Below, piece after piece: positions 1 through 7,041 of a DNA stretch of 7,174 bases. The first letter of the stretch is position 1; each line of letters starts with the position of its first letter. The translations under genes were made by a program, and so were the position numbers. The notes under the pieces were generated by a model. The model had not been told where the DNA came from and made no database searches. It saw only the letters and a program-made list of their open reading frames with translations. Source of the stretch: Rhizorhabdus sp. (GTDB lineage Bacteria; Pseudomonadota; Alphaproteobacteria; Sphingomonadales; Sphingomonadaceae). The DNA lies in NCBI GenBank assembly GCA_004297635.1, contig SCUQ01000492.1, forward strand, positions 1-7,174. Direction: 5' to 3'.

Positions 1-990
1 GGCGATCAGCAGGCTCAGCCCGCAGGCGAGCGCCATCGCCGCGACGGCGACCGCCGATCCCGCCCCGGGATATCGCGCCGCCAGATCGGCCGCCGCGAGA
101 TAGAGCGGAAAGTGCAGCGCATAGAGCGGGTAGGACAGGGTGCCTAGCCCGGCGAGCAGCGGCAACACGCGCGCCGGCGGACGGCTTGCCATGCCCAGCC
201 ACACGAGCAGCGGCACCCCGGCCAGCACGAACAGCGCATCGAACAGCGGGCGCAGCGCGCCGCCGACCGGCAGGGTCAGGACCAGCCCGGTCAGCAGCAG
301 CGCAAGCCACCAATGACGGGCAAGGCGCGGCGCACCGATCCGATCGCGCAGCCGGTAGAGGAGCACGCCCGCGAAGAATGTGCAGGCCACCCGGCCGATC
401 CCGAACGGGATCTGATCGCGTGCCCAGCCGATATTGGCGGTGCCGACAGCGGCGATGCCCAGCGCCAGCACTGCGAAGCCCGCGAGGACCAGCAGGATCA
501 GCACCCGGTTCGACAGCCAGCGCAGCAGGGCGGCGTAGAGGAGATTCACCGCCATTTCGTAGAAGAGCGACCAGTGCGGCGGATTGGCCGGGAAGATGCG
601 GCCGCCCGCTCCGATAAAGGACGGCAGCAGGAGCATGTTGAGCAGGATCGCCAGCGGAGCCGTGACGGCCAGCAGGGCGGGATCGGCGGTGGCGGGCAGC
701 AGCCAGGCCTGCGCCACGCCGAATATCACGCCCAGCGCCACCAGCGGCCACAGCCGGATGAAGCGCAGCAGCGCGAAGCGGCCGACGCCGAGCCCCGCCC
801 GCAGCTTATCCTCATAGGCATGGGCGATGACGAAGCCCGACAGGCAGAAGAAGATATCGACCGCCAGATATCCCGCCCTGAACGCCGGAACGGGCAGCAA
901 ATCCTTGAAATGGTAGATCAGCACGCCGATCGCCGCCACGCCGCGCATCCCGTCGAGAACGGGATAGTGGTGCCCGCGGACATCGGTCAT
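1..990 (-). CDS. Acyltransferase 3 family membrane protein (OafA/YrhL-like), 3' end outside window
   Basis: Integral membrane acyltransferase of the acyltransferase-3 family. Known members move acetyl or other acyl groups onto cell-surface or exported sugars. The visible 330 residues start at an ATG (988-990) and run off the window, so the C-terminus is missing. An N-terminal LDGMRG block leads into the family's R-X10-H signature, Arg16 and His27 (RGVAAIGVLIYH). Next come a GYLAVDIFFCLSGF block (40-53), a basic RFIRLWPL stretch (76-83), PHWSLFYEM (138-146) and LSYPLYALHFPLY (285-297), all in the expected order. Many hydrophobic segments fill the rest. The start lies 15 bases after the stop of the SGNH hydrolase gene on the same strand, with only a weak GGCG-type ribosome site, so co-transcription and possibly coupled translation are likely. 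The substrate cannot be read from sequence; an envelope or exopolysaccharide sugar is an inference. The family call is firm. Confidence 0.9.
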   Translation of the reverse strand, partial: MTDVRGHHYPVLDGMRGVAAIGVLIYHFKDLLPVPAFRAGYLAVDIFFCLSGFVIAHAYEDKLRAGLGVGRFALLRFIRLWPLVALGVIFGVAQAWLLPATADPALLAVTAPLAILLNMLLLPSFIGAGGRIFPANPPHWSLFYEMAVNLLYAALLRWLSNRVLILLVLAGFAVLALGIAAVGTANIGWARDQIPFGIGRVACTFFAGVLLYRLRDRIGAPRLARHWWLALLLTGLVLTLPVGGALRPLFDALFVLAGVPLLVWLGMASRPPARVLPLLAGLGTLSYPLYALHFPLYLAAADLAARYPGAGSAVAVAAMALACGLSLLIA

Positions 991-1005
991 CGCCGCGATG
1001 CCCCG

Positions 1006-2700
1006 CTACTGGCCGAGCTGCGACTGGAGCCCGCGGGCCATCGCCTGCCATAGCCCGCTGGCATAGCCCACGCTCGACGGATGGAGGCGATCGACATAGA
1101 GGCTGGCGCGGTCGGGCAGGTCGGGCGCCGCATGGGGGGAAAGATCGCCAGGCGCCGCCGGCGCACCCATCACCGACGCCGGATCGCCGATATCCAGCAG
1201 CAGATCGGCCCCGCTGGCGCCGTTCCGCCAGGCCGCGTTGACCGCCTGCCGAGCGGCTTCCCGAGAGGTGCCGTCGCTGGTGACACCCGTGATCCACGCG
1301 CGATCGCTGCGGGGAAGCAGGGTGGCGCGCAGCACGCGGACGCCGGGCAGCGCGGCGCGGCTGATCCGCACTGCCTGCGCCGAATCCGCCATGAGCTGCG
1401 CGGCGCTCCGCCCGGCTATGCCGATGTCGTTGGTGCCCGACTGCCAGAGGATCGCGGTGCGCGACGGGCCATAGGGCGAGGTCGCCAGCAGCGGCGCCAC
1501 CGTCTGGGTGAAATCCGGCCCGATCTGCTGGGCAAGCTGCTGCGCCTTCATGCCGAGGTTGAACAGCTCGACCGTCGGCAGGGCCTTGGCAAGAAACCAG
1601 CCAGGGCCGCGCTGATCCCAGCCTTCGGCGCCCGCGCCATAGAGAATGCTGTCGCCGCGCATCACCGCCATCGCATCGAAATTCACCGGAAAGGCCATCG
1701 CCCGGTTCACCTGCGCGATCGCCGCCTGCATCTCGTCCGGCGTCAGCGGCACCTTCCACAGGACCACGCCATAGCGCGCCCAGCTCGCCACCGGCGCCGG
1801 CCCGCCGATCCCCAGCCGGAAGCTGCTCATCGCCGCAGGACGGAAGCGGCCATGCCGGGTCGCCACCGTGCCGCGCGCAAAGACGCTGCGCGCGTCGGGG
1901 CTGCTCGTCCAGCCGACCACGGACGGGTTGGCGCGGATCGCCACCGCCGGGTCGCGCAGCCAGCGCATGTCGGCGTCGGGCGCCGCTGCCTGCCCGCTGC
2001 GATAGACCGGCCCCGTCCCGCCGCCGAGATACAGCGCCGCCTCCCCGCCCTTGCCGTCGGCCAGCGACCAGAGGCTGACCCGCTCGACACTGGCCATCAC
2101 CTGCAGCGCAAGCAGCGCGCTGAACGACGTGTCGTCGACCGCGAAGGGCACCGCCGCGCCCTGTGCCCCCTGATGGAGCGAACCGAAGCGGCCGGCCCAG
2201 GCCCGGCTGGGCTCCGAACGCGATTCATGGGTGCGGTCGAGCGCGGCGAGCGGGGGCTGGCGCCCGTCCTGATCATAGACCTGCACCAGGCTGAGCCGCG
2301 CATAGATGTTGCAGGGCGCCGCCGTCCGCCACGCATCGAGCGCGGCAAGATCGAGATTATCGGAGCCGGCCGCGAAGCCGACATCGATGACCGCCCCGTC
2401 GCACGACCGACGATAGCGCGCCGCGGGCCCGGCATAGCCGGCGACCAGCCGCCGCCCCTCGAAATAGGTGCCGGCACGCGGCTTGCCCGGGATATCGGCG
2501 AGATAGGTACTCGCCCCCCCGACCCCCGTCACCCCCTGTGACAGGCTCACCGCCGCCGCCTGGCTATCGACCAGCCCAGCCGGCAGACCGCCGCCGATCC
2601 GCAGCGCGAGCAGGCCGATGAGCACCAGCAGCGCAGCCATGATCGTCCAGGCCGCCGCCCATGCCGGCCGCCGGCCCGACGCCATGCTGATCGCCCCCAT
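1006..2700 (-). CDS. Membrane-anchored ConA-like/SGNH (GDSL) hydrolase
   Basis: Predicted esterase or acyltransferase-type hydrolase of 564 residues, probably facing the periplasm. Residues about 14-35 form one hydrophobic segment after a short basic N-terminus (signal anchor; no clear cleavage site). Residues about 75-335 resemble the ConA-like fold of the alpha-L-arabinofuranosidase B catalytic family: RRLVAGYAGPA, the RRSCDGAVIDVGF block and VYDQDG line up with that family's RRLRxGYxGPA, RRSSD...DIGF and WYDQSG signatures. The C-terminal part is an SGNH hydrolase: GDS with nucleophile Ser351, Gly383 in NLGMKA, GTND with Asn424, and DRLHP with Asp537 and His540, so the catalytic set looks intact. 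The ATG at 2700 is preferred over a GTG six bases upstream because the AAAAGGGGG ribosome site lies 7 bases before it, but only 1 base before the GTG. It precedes the acyltransferase gene by 15 bases. A role in deacylating or transacylating a surface glycan is inferred; the true substrate is unknown. Confidence 0.82.
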   Translation of the reverse strand: MGAISMASGRRPAWAAAWTIMAALLVLIGLLALRIGGGLPAGLVDSQAAAVSLSQGVTGVGGASTYLADIPGKPRAGTYFEGRRLVAGYAGPAARYRRSCDGAVIDVGFAAGSDNLDLAALDAWRTAAPCNIYARLSLVQVYDQDGRQPPLAALDRTHESRSEPSRAWAGRFGSLHQGAQGAAVPFAVDDTSFSALLALQVMASVERVSLWSLADGKGGEAALYLGGGTGPVYRSGQAAAPDADMRWLRDPAVAIRANPSVVGWTSSPDARSVFARGTVATRHGRFRPAAMSSFRLGIGGPAPVASWARYGVVLWKVPLTPDEMQAAIAQVNRAMAFPVNFDAMAVMRGDSILYGAGAEGWDQRGPGWFLAKALPTVELFNLGMKAQQLAQQIGPDFTQTVAPLLATSPYGPSRTAILWQSGTNDIGIAGRSAAQLMADSAQAVRISRAALPGVRVLRATLLPRSDRAWITGVTSDGTSREAARQAVNAAWRNGASGADLLLDIGDPASVMGAPAAPGDLSPHAAPDLPDRASLYVDRLHPSSVGYASGLWQAMARGLQSQLGQ

Positions 2701-2706
2701 CGTCAC

Positions 2707-2717
2707 GCCCCCTTTTC
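2707..2717 (-). promoter_or_regulatory. Ribosome binding site of the SGNH gene, a copy of the terminator arm
   Basis: On the minus strand this reads GAAAAGGGGGC and ends 6 bases before the ATG at 2700, with the G run about 7 bases from it, a good Shine-Dalgarno position. It supports the ATG start over the in-frame GTG at 2704-2706. The same 11 bases recur exactly at 2805-2815, where they form the 5' arm of the sdh terminator. They are therefore fully complementary over 10 bases to the terminator's 3' arm (2791-2800). Confidence 0.6.
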
Positions 2718-2790
2718 CGGAGAGCGACGCGCGGCGTCAATCGCCGGATGAGGAGCGGCGAAAGGCGGGATCGGCCTGTCCGGCACATAG

Positions 2791-2814
2791 AAAAGGGGGC
2801 CGAAGCCCCCTTTT
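2791..2814 (-). terminator. Intrinsic terminator after sdhA
   Basis: A perfect 10-base inverted repeat, AAAAGGGGGC (2791-2800) and GCCCCCTTTT (2805-2814), encloses four bases. Read in the sdh direction the loop is TTCG closed by a C-G pair, the very stable cUUCGg tetraloop, and the 3' arm ends in four Ts. The stem begins 28 bases past the sdhA stop. The symmetric A and T tracts could allow it to work in both directions, but no plus-strand gene leads into it. It closes the sdhCDA transcript before the SGNH gene. Confidence 0.88.
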
Positions 2815-2841
2815 CGATAACCGTCGTTCACGCCGTCGCGC

Positions 2842-4629
2842 TCAGTAAACGCGCGCCTTCGGCTTCACATATTCCGCCTCGTCGGTGAGCGTATATTCGT
2901 GCACCGGACGATAGTCGATCGTGACCTGGCCTTTGTCGAACCAGGTGATGGTGTGCTTCATCCAGTTCGCGTCGTCGCGCTCCGGATGATCCTCATGCAT
3001 GTGCGCGCCGCGGCTTTCCTTGCGGTTGGCGGCCGAATGCATCGTCACCACCGCCTGCGGCAGCATATTGTCCAGCTCGAGCGTCTCGATCAGGTCGGTG
3101 TTGAAGATCAGCGAGCGATCGGTGATCCCGACATCCTGCAGATTCGCATAGACATTGTCGATCAGGCCCAGGCCTTCACGCAGCAGCGTCGTATCGCGGA
3201 ACACCGCGCAATGCTTCTGCATGGTGCGCTGCATGTTGACGCGGATCTGCGCGGTCGGCGAGCCGCCCTTCGCATTGCGATAATGATCGAGGCGGCCGAG
3301 CGCCTTGTCGTCGGCTTCCTTGTTGATCGCGCCGTGCTTGCTGTTCGGCTTGATCAGTTCGGCGAGGCGGAAGCCCGTCGCGCGGCCGAACACGACCAGA
3401 TCGATCAGCGAGTTGGAACCCAGACGATTGGCGCCATGGACCGAGACGCAGGCCGCTTCGCCCACCGCGAACAGGCCGGGGACGACCGTGTCGGGGTTGC
3501 CGTCCTTCAGGGTGACGACCTCACCATGATAGTTACAGGGGACGCCGCCCATATTGTAATGGACGGTCGGCGTCACCGGCAGCGGCTGGCGGGTCAGGTC
3601 GACGCCGGCGAAGATCTTGCCGGTCTCGGTGATGCCGGGCAGCCGTTCGGCCAGCACCTTGGGATCGATATGATCGAGGTGCAGATAGATATATTCGCCG
3701 TCCTTGCCGACACCGCGGCCTTCGCGCATCTCCATCGCCATCGAGCGCGACACGACGTCGCGGCTGGCGAGATCCTTCGCCGACGGGGCATAGCGCTCCA
3801 TGAAGCGCTCACCTTCGGAGTTGGTGAGATAGCCGCCCTCGCCGCGCGCGCCCTCGGTGATGAGGACGCCCGCGCCGTAGATGCCGGTCGGATGGAACTG
3901 GACGAACTCCATGTCCTGCAGCGGAAGCCCCGCGCGCAGCACCATGCCGCCGCCGTCGCCGGTGCAGGTATGTGCCGAGGTGGCGGAGTAATAGGTGCGG
4001 CCCGAGCCGCCCGTCGCCAGCACCACCGCATGGCTGCGGAAGCGATGGATCGAGCCATCCTCCATGCAGAGCGCGATCACGCCCTTGCACTCGCCATTCT
4101 CCATGATCAGGTCGAGCGCGAAATATTCGATGTAGAAATCCGCGTCATATTTCAGGCTCTGCTGATACAGGGCGTGAAGCATGGCGTGGCCGGTGCGGTC
4201 GGCGGCGGCGCAGGTGCGCTGCACGGGCGGGCCGGCACCCATATTCTGCATGTGGCCGCCGAACGGGCGCTGATAGATCAGCCCTTCCTCGGTACGGCTG
4301 AACGGCACGCCGGCATGTTCCAGCTCGATCACCGCGGCCGGCGCCTCGCGCACCATATATTCGATGGCGTCCTGGTCGCCCAGCCAGTCCGACCCCTTGA
4401 CGGTGTCGTACATGTGCCAGGTCCAGTGATCCGGGCCCATATTGCCGAGCGAGGCGGCGATGCCGCCCTGCGCCGCGACGGTGTGGCTGCGGGTCGGGAA
4501 CACCTTGGTGATGCAGGCCGTCTTCAGGCCCGCGCCAGCGGCGCCCATGGTCGCGCGGAGGCCCGAGCCGCCCGCGCCGACGATCACCGCGTCATAAAGG
4601 TGATCGATGACTTTATATGCCTCGGTCAT
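2842..4629 (-). CDS. sdhA: Succinate dehydrogenase flavoprotein subunit
   Basis: Catalytic flavoprotein of succinate:quinone oxidoreductase (complex II, TCA cycle), on the cytoplasmic face of the inner membrane. It oxidises succinate to fumarate and passes electrons to the iron-sulfur subunit SdhB. The 595 residues match the family's usual length. Visible features in order are: an FAD-binding VGAGGSG (17-23); [10 protein letters not shown] with His49 as the expected covalent FAD site; FHPTG with His246; the TEGARGEGG loop (258-266) with Glu259 and Arg262; SRDVVSRS with Arg290; VHYNMGGVP with His357; and GANRLGSNS with Arg402. The C-terminus ([13 protein letters not shown]) is typical of alphaproteobacterial SdhA, so the gene is complete. 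Its ATG shares one base with the sdhD stop (TGATG), which suggests translational coupling. No sdhB follows; a terminator lies 28 bases downstream. The identification is firm. Confidence 0.98.
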   Translation of the reverse strand: MTEAYKVIDHLYDAVIVGAGGSGLRATMGAAGAGLKTACITKVFPTRSHTVAAQGGIAASLGNMGPDHWTWHMYDTVKGSDWLGDQDAIEYMVREAPAAVIELEHAGVPFSRTEEGLIYQRPFGGHMQNMGAGPPVQRTCAAADRTGHAMLHALYQQSLKYDADFYIEYFALDLIMENGECKGVIALCMEDGSIHRFRSHAVVLATGGSGRTYYSATSAHTCTGDGGGMVLRAGLPLQDMEFVQFHPTGIYGAGVLITEGARGEGGYLTNSEGERFMERYAPSAKDLASRDVVSRSMAMEMREGRGVGKDGEYIYLHLDHIDPKVLAERLPGITETGKIFAGVDLTRQPLPVTPTVHYNMGGVPCNYHGEVVTLKDGNPDTVVPGLFAVGEAACVSVHGANRLGSNSLIDLVVFGRATGFRLAELIKPNSKHGAINKEADDKALGRLDHYRNAKGGSPTAQIRVNMQRTMQKHCAVFRDTTLLREGLGLIDNVYANLQDVGITDRSLIFNTDLIETLELDNMLPQAVVTMHSAANRKESRGAHMHEDHPERDDANWMKHTITWFDKGQVTIDYRPVHEYTLTDEAEYVKPKARVY

Positions 4630-5018
4630 CAGGCCGGCACTCCCCCGAAGGCGATCTTGAGGATCGAGAAGATCGCCAGCGCGGCGCCCCCGATCGCATA
4701 GAAGTTGAGCAACAGGATGAAGAAGACCTTGCCGCCCTCCTCATGGACATAGTCCTCCATCACCACCTGCAGGCCGAGCCGCAGATGATAGAAGACCGAG
4801 ATGGTGAGCAGTACCAGCGGCACCGCGACCAGCGGCGATCCGATCCAGCCGACGACAGTTGCATGATCGAGGCTGGGCAGACGGAAGAGCGACACCACGA
4901 ACCAGGTCGCCAGCAGCAGATTGCCCACCGCGGTGACGCGCTGACGCCACCAGTGCATCGCACCATGCTTGGCCGAACCGAGGCCGCGGACGCGACCGAT
5001 ACCCGTTCCGCTACCCAT
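4629..5018 (-). CDS. sdhD: Succinate dehydrogenase membrane anchor subunit D
   Basis: Small hydrophobic anchor of complex II (129 residues). With SdhC it holds the flavoprotein and iron-sulfur subunits on the inner membrane and forms the haem b and ubiquinone site. Three hydrophobic segments are visible, at about 28-45, 56-77 and 97-122. [17 protein letters not shown] (76-92) carries His78, which corresponds to the axial haem ligand of E. coli SdhD, and Asp89-Tyr90, which corresponds to the Asp-Tyr pair near the quinone site. The glycine-rich N-terminus ([18 protein letters not shown]) is usual for alphaproteobacterial SdhD. The ATG overlaps the sdhC stop by one base (TAATG), and its own TGA overlaps the sdhA ATG, so all three genes look translationally coupled. 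The short and divergent sequence is identified mainly by these residues and its place between sdhC and sdhA. Confidence 0.95.
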   Translation of the reverse strand: MGSGTGIGRVRGLGSAKHGAMHWWRQRVTAVGNLLLATWFVVSLFRLPSLDHATVVGWIGSPLVAVPLVLLTISVFYHLRLGLQVVMEDYVHEEGGKVFFILLLNFYAIGGAALAIFSILKIAFGGVPA

Positions 5019-5425
5019 TATTCGGCTCCCTTGGCGAGAGAGGCCAGGATCGGTGCCCAGATCAGCAGCGTGACGATCACCGAGCCGACCATCGTCGCGA
5101 TGGCGGCGGTCTTGTTCGTTTTCAGCTCATAGCCGGCACCGACGTCCATCACGAAATGGCGCAGCGCCGAGAAGAGATGCTGGAAGAAGGCCCAGGTCAG
5201 CCCGATCGCGACCAGATAGCCGAACCAGGACGTGGCGACCTTGTAGAAGCCGTCATAGGCTTCCGCCCCCATCGCGGCGGCGACCAGCCACCAGATGAAG
5301 CCGAGCCCGGCAACGATGGCCATGCCCACGCCGGTTGCCCGATGCAGGATCGAGACCACCATATGCGGCCCCCATCTCCATATGGTGAGATGCGGCGAAA
5401 GCGGACGCCCCGGATTGCGCGACAT
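5018..5425 (-). CDS. sdhC: Succinate dehydrogenase cytochrome b556 subunit
   Basis: Membrane anchor C of complex II, 135 residues, which with SdhD binds haem b and ubiquinone. The N-terminal RPLSPHLTIWRW is the family signature. SILHRATGVGM (25-35) gives Ser25 and Arg29, matching the quinone-site Ser and Arg of E. coli SdhC. QHLFSALRHFVMDVG (82-96) holds His83, the expected haem ligand, and His90. Three hydrophobic segments are visible, at about 23-52, 66-88 and 108-130. The ATG at 5425 is preferred over an upstream in-frame start at 5479 because a strong GAGGGAGGG ribosome site sits 4 bases before it and because homologues begin with a short M-x-R-P-LSPHL leader. It is the first gene of the sdhC-sdhD-sdhA run, so its upstream region should carry the operon promoter. 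Confidence 0.95.
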   Translation of the reverse strand: MSRNPGRPLSPHLTIWRWGPHMVVSILHRATGVGMAIVAGLGFIWWLVAAAMGAEAYDGFYKVATSWFGYLVAIGLTWAFFQHLFSALRHFVMDVGAGYELKTNKTAAIATMVGSVIVTLLIWAPILASLAKGAE

Positions 5426-5528
5426 GATGCCCTCCCTCTGTCGACGGCCCGTTCTTAGACGATGCGCGTCGCCATGCAAGGCATTGCTCGCGGCACCATG
5501 ACATTCGGGCGGCGAATCCCGATCAGCC

Positions 5529-5543
5529 TAAACGGCGTGTTTA
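5529..5543. promoter_or_regulatory. Short dyad TAAAC-N5-GTTTA, possible operator
   Basis: A perfect 5-base inverted repeat with a 5-base spacer (GGCGT) lies near the middle of the sdhC/chemoreceptor divergent region, 61 bases before the chemoreceptor ATG and 104 bases before the sdhC ATG. It is AT-rich in a GC-rich setting, which suits a binding site. It does not match FNR (TTGAT-N4-ATCAA) or CtrA (TTAA-N7-TTAA). Arms this short can occur by chance, so this is only a candidate. Confidence 0.25.
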
Positions 5544-5560
5544 CCATTGGCCCCTAAAAG

Positions 5561-5589
5561 CCGGCATATCCAAAGAATCAACCGGCATA
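5561..5589. repeat. Direct repeat CCGGCATA, 21 bases apart
   Basis: CCGGCATA occurs at 5561-5568 and again at 5582-5589, a start-to-start distance of 21 bases, or two turns of the helix, just before the chemoreceptor ribosome site. Both copies would face the same side of the DNA, as operator half-sites often do. No known regulator could be assigned. Confidence 0.3.
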
Positions 5590-5603
5590 GTCCAGGAGCC
5601 AAG

Positions 5604-6962
5604 ATGAGCGGTCCAGACAGGGAAATGATCGGCATCACCGATCAGGAAATTCGGCGGAAGCTCGCCGTTTATGACTGCAAGGCCGATCTGAGCGCGCGAC
5701 TCAGGGCGATCTGGGACCGAGGCGGCGAGGATGTGCTCGACGGGCTCCGCACCCTCTACGCCGCGACCTTCGAATCCCTGCCGGAAAGCCGCGCCGCCTT
5801 TGGTGCGACGGTCGCCGGCGAGGCGCCCGCCGATCGGGCCATCCAGCTCTGGAGGGCGCTGCTCAGCCGGGGCCTGGCCGTCGATGATCTGCTCGCCTTC
5901 GCGCGCAACAGCTTCACCTATGTATCGCATGGTGGCGACTATAGCGCGATCGCCCAAAAGACGTCGGAAGCGGTGTCGGTGCTGTCGAGCACGCTGATCA
6001 AGCGCTTCCCGGAAGATTCCGCCTTCGTCAGCGACAGCTGCGCCGCGCTGCTCGCGGTCAGCGCCATCTATTTCGATATCACCTTCACCATCGTCGGTGC
6101 GCAGAGCCGGGCCAGCCAGCACCAGGGCCTCGCCGATACCAGCCGCACCTTCCGATCCGACATTTCCGACACGCTGACCCGCGCGCTGGACGATTCGCGC
6201 GGGCTGCGCGCAAAGACCGGCCAGACATCGCATGCCGCGCGCGGCATGCTCGGCAAGACATCCGAGGTCGCCGCCGCCGCCGAGCAGTCGGCGCTGGCGA
6301 TGCGCGAAGCCGCCCACACCGCCGCCGGCCTGATCCGCGCGATCGAGGAGAGCCGCGCCGAGGTGGAGGTCGCGGCCCAGATCGCGACCCGCGCCGCCGA
6401 CCGGTCGGTTCACGCCGTGGCGATCTCCGAAGTGCTGTCCGATCATGCCCAGGCGATCGAATCGATCCTCGGCCTGATCCGCGACATCGCGGGGCAGACC
6501 AATCTGCTGGCGCTCAACGCCACGATCGAGGCCGCCCGTGCCGGCGATGCCGGCCGCGGCTTCGCGGTCGTCGCCCAGGAGGTGAAGAGCCTCGCCAGCC
6601 AAACCGCGCGCGCCACCGACGACATCGCCGCGAAGATCGCCGCGATCCAGGCCGCGACCCGCCAGACGGTGGAAGCCAATGGAGCGATCCGCGACATCGT
6701 CGGCGAGGTGCAGACCTCCGCCGAGCGCATCCGCACCACGATGGAGGCACAGGCCCAGACCGTCACCATGATCACCGCCGCGGTGGACGAGACCGCGCTG
6801 GCCGCCGATTCGATGTCGACCACCATCTCCGCGATCCGCAGCGACACCGAGAATGTCGCAGGCGAGATCGACCATCTCGAGGCGGGCTTCCGGCGCGTCG
6901 ATGGCGAACTGTCGAAGCTGGAGACGATCACCGGCGATTTCGTCTCACGCATCGCGGCATAA
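5604..6962 (+). CDS. Soluble methyl-accepting chemotaxis protein with a globin-like sensor domain
   Basis: Cytoplasmic chemoreceptor of 452 residues that should signal through CheA and CheW. No transmembrane segment is visible. Residues about 10-170 form a helical sensor domain whose layout ([11 protein letters not shown], a Trp-Arg-Ala-Leu-Leu block, then a helix with His109, and a closing [11 protein letters not shown] helix) recalls globin-coupled sensors of the HemAT type. The usual motif around the haem-binding His is not clear, and His109 is the only His in residues 1-172. Residues about 190-450 are the MCP coiled-coil hairpin. The highly conserved tip [20 protein letters not shown] covers 295-314, followed by [11 protein letters not shown]. 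Possible methylation sites are AAEQSA (225-230) and AVDETA (393-398), nearly equal distances from the tip. No C-terminal NWETF-type CheR tether is present. The ATG at 5604 has AGGAG 5 bases upstream; an in-frame TTG at 5547 lacks this support. The gene stands alone, divergent from sdhC. The receptor call is firm, the globin likeness tentative. Confidence 0.93.
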   Translation: MSGPDREMIGITDQEIRRKLAVYDCKADLSARLRAIWDRGGEDVLDGLRTLYAATFESLPESRAAFGATVAGEAPADRAIQLWRALLSRGLAVDDLLAFARNSFTYVSHGGDYSAIAQKTSEAVSVLSSTLIKRFPEDSAFVSDSCAALLAVSAIYFDITFTIVGAQSRASQHQGLADTSRTFRSDISDTLTRALDDSRGLRAKTGQTSHAARGMLGKTSEVAAAAEQSALAMREAAHTAAGLIRAIEESRAEVEVAAQIATRAADRSVHAVAISEVLSDHAQAIESILGLIRDIAGQTNLLALNATIEAARAGDAGRGFAVVAQEVKSLASQTARATDDIAAKIAAIQAATRQTVEANGAIRDIVGEVQTSAERIRTTMEAQAQTVTMITAAVDETALAADSMSTTISAIRSDTENVAGEIDHLEAGFRRVDGELSKLETITGDFVSRIAA

Positions 6963-6989
6963 TCTGGTCTAGCCCCAAGGCGGCGGGCG

Positions 6990-7003
6990 CGAGCTTCCGC
7001 TCG
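6990..7003. repeat. Small hairpin CGAGC-TTCC-GCTCG
   Basis: A perfect 5-base inverted repeat with a TTCC loop begins 28 bases after the chemoreceptor stop. No T run follows on the plus strand, so it is a poor terminator by itself. It is the first of three hairpins in the 173-base gap before the next gene. The sequence TTCCGCTC in it recurs at 7031-7038, so alternative pairings with GCGGAA (7009-7014) are possible. Confidence 0.35.
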
Positions 7004-7009
7004 GCCTTG

Positions 7010-7028
7010 CGGAACGACATTCGTTCCG
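7010..7028. repeat. Inverted repeat CGGAACG-N5-CGTTCCG
   Basis: A perfect 7-base inverted repeat with spacer ACATT lies between the chemoreceptor gene and the next gene. It could be an operator for the downstream gene or a second stem in the chemoreceptor 3' region. No T run follows directly. It overlaps the alternative TTCCGC/GCGGAA pairing with the hairpin just upstream, so only one fold can form at a time. Confidence 0.4.
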
Positions 7029-7041
7029 ATTCCGCTCTTTT

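Larger units (their letters stand above)
5426..5603. promoter_or_regulatory. Divergent intergenic region between sdhC and the chemoreceptor gene
   Basis: These 178 bases separate two genes pointing away from each other, so promoters for both must lie here or overlap it. On the minus strand the sdhC ribosome site GAGGGAGGG lies just before the ATG. A weak -35/-10 candidate for sdh is TTGCAT (5474-5479) and TAAGAA (5452-5457) with a 16-base spacer, each matching only 3 of 6 consensus bases. On the plus strand AGGAG (5594-5598) lies 5 bases before the chemoreceptor ATG. No convincing sigma-70 or sigma-28 promoter could be fixed by eye. Two GANTC sites (5514-5518 and 5575-5579), the target of CcrM methylase in alphaproteobacteria, also lie here. 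Confidence 0.45.

Noticed and set aside
313..1053. A 246-codon open frame on the plus strand over the acyltransferase gene
   Set aside because: Low-complexity Gln/Arg/Asp/Ala product; the minus-strand frame carries the full set of acyltransferase-3 signatures.
1081..2541. A 486-codon open frame on the plus strand opposite the SGNH hydrolase gene
   Set aside because: Arg- and Ala-rich shadow of the minus-strand gene, which has intact GDS, GTND and DxxHP motifs.
2735..2740. TTGACG on the minus strand as a -35 box for the SGNH gene
   Set aside because: No acceptable -10 box follows at 16-18 bases; the hexamer there is GAAAAG, part of the ribosome site.
2899..4701. A 600-codon open frame on the plus strand, fully antisense to sdhA
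   Set aside because: It is explained by GC-rich codon bias in sdhA, which removes stops from the opposite frame. The product is low in recognisable motifs and rich in Arg, Ala, His and Asp, and sdhA itself is certain.
5426..5479. An 18-residue N-terminal extension of SdhC
   Set aside because: The extension is basic and unlike homologues, and the strong GAGGGAGGG ribosome site lies inside it, just before the ATG at 5425.
5514..5579. Two GANTC sites as evidence of CcrM cell-cycle control
   Set aside because: GANTC also occurs elsewhere in the window, including inside genes and at 7028-7032, so two sites in 178 bases are not enough to claim methylation control.
5547..5603. A 19-residue N-terminal extension of the chemoreceptor from a TTG codon
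   Set aside because: The ATG at 5604 has a well-placed AGGAG site; the TTG does not, and the extension would cover the repeats in the promoter region.
5541..6875. A 444-codon open frame on the minus strand opposite the chemoreceptor gene
   Set aside because: The composition (Gly, Arg, Asp, Ala-rich with no domain) is typical of an antisense shadow, and the plus-strand receptor has clear conserved motifs and a ribosome site.
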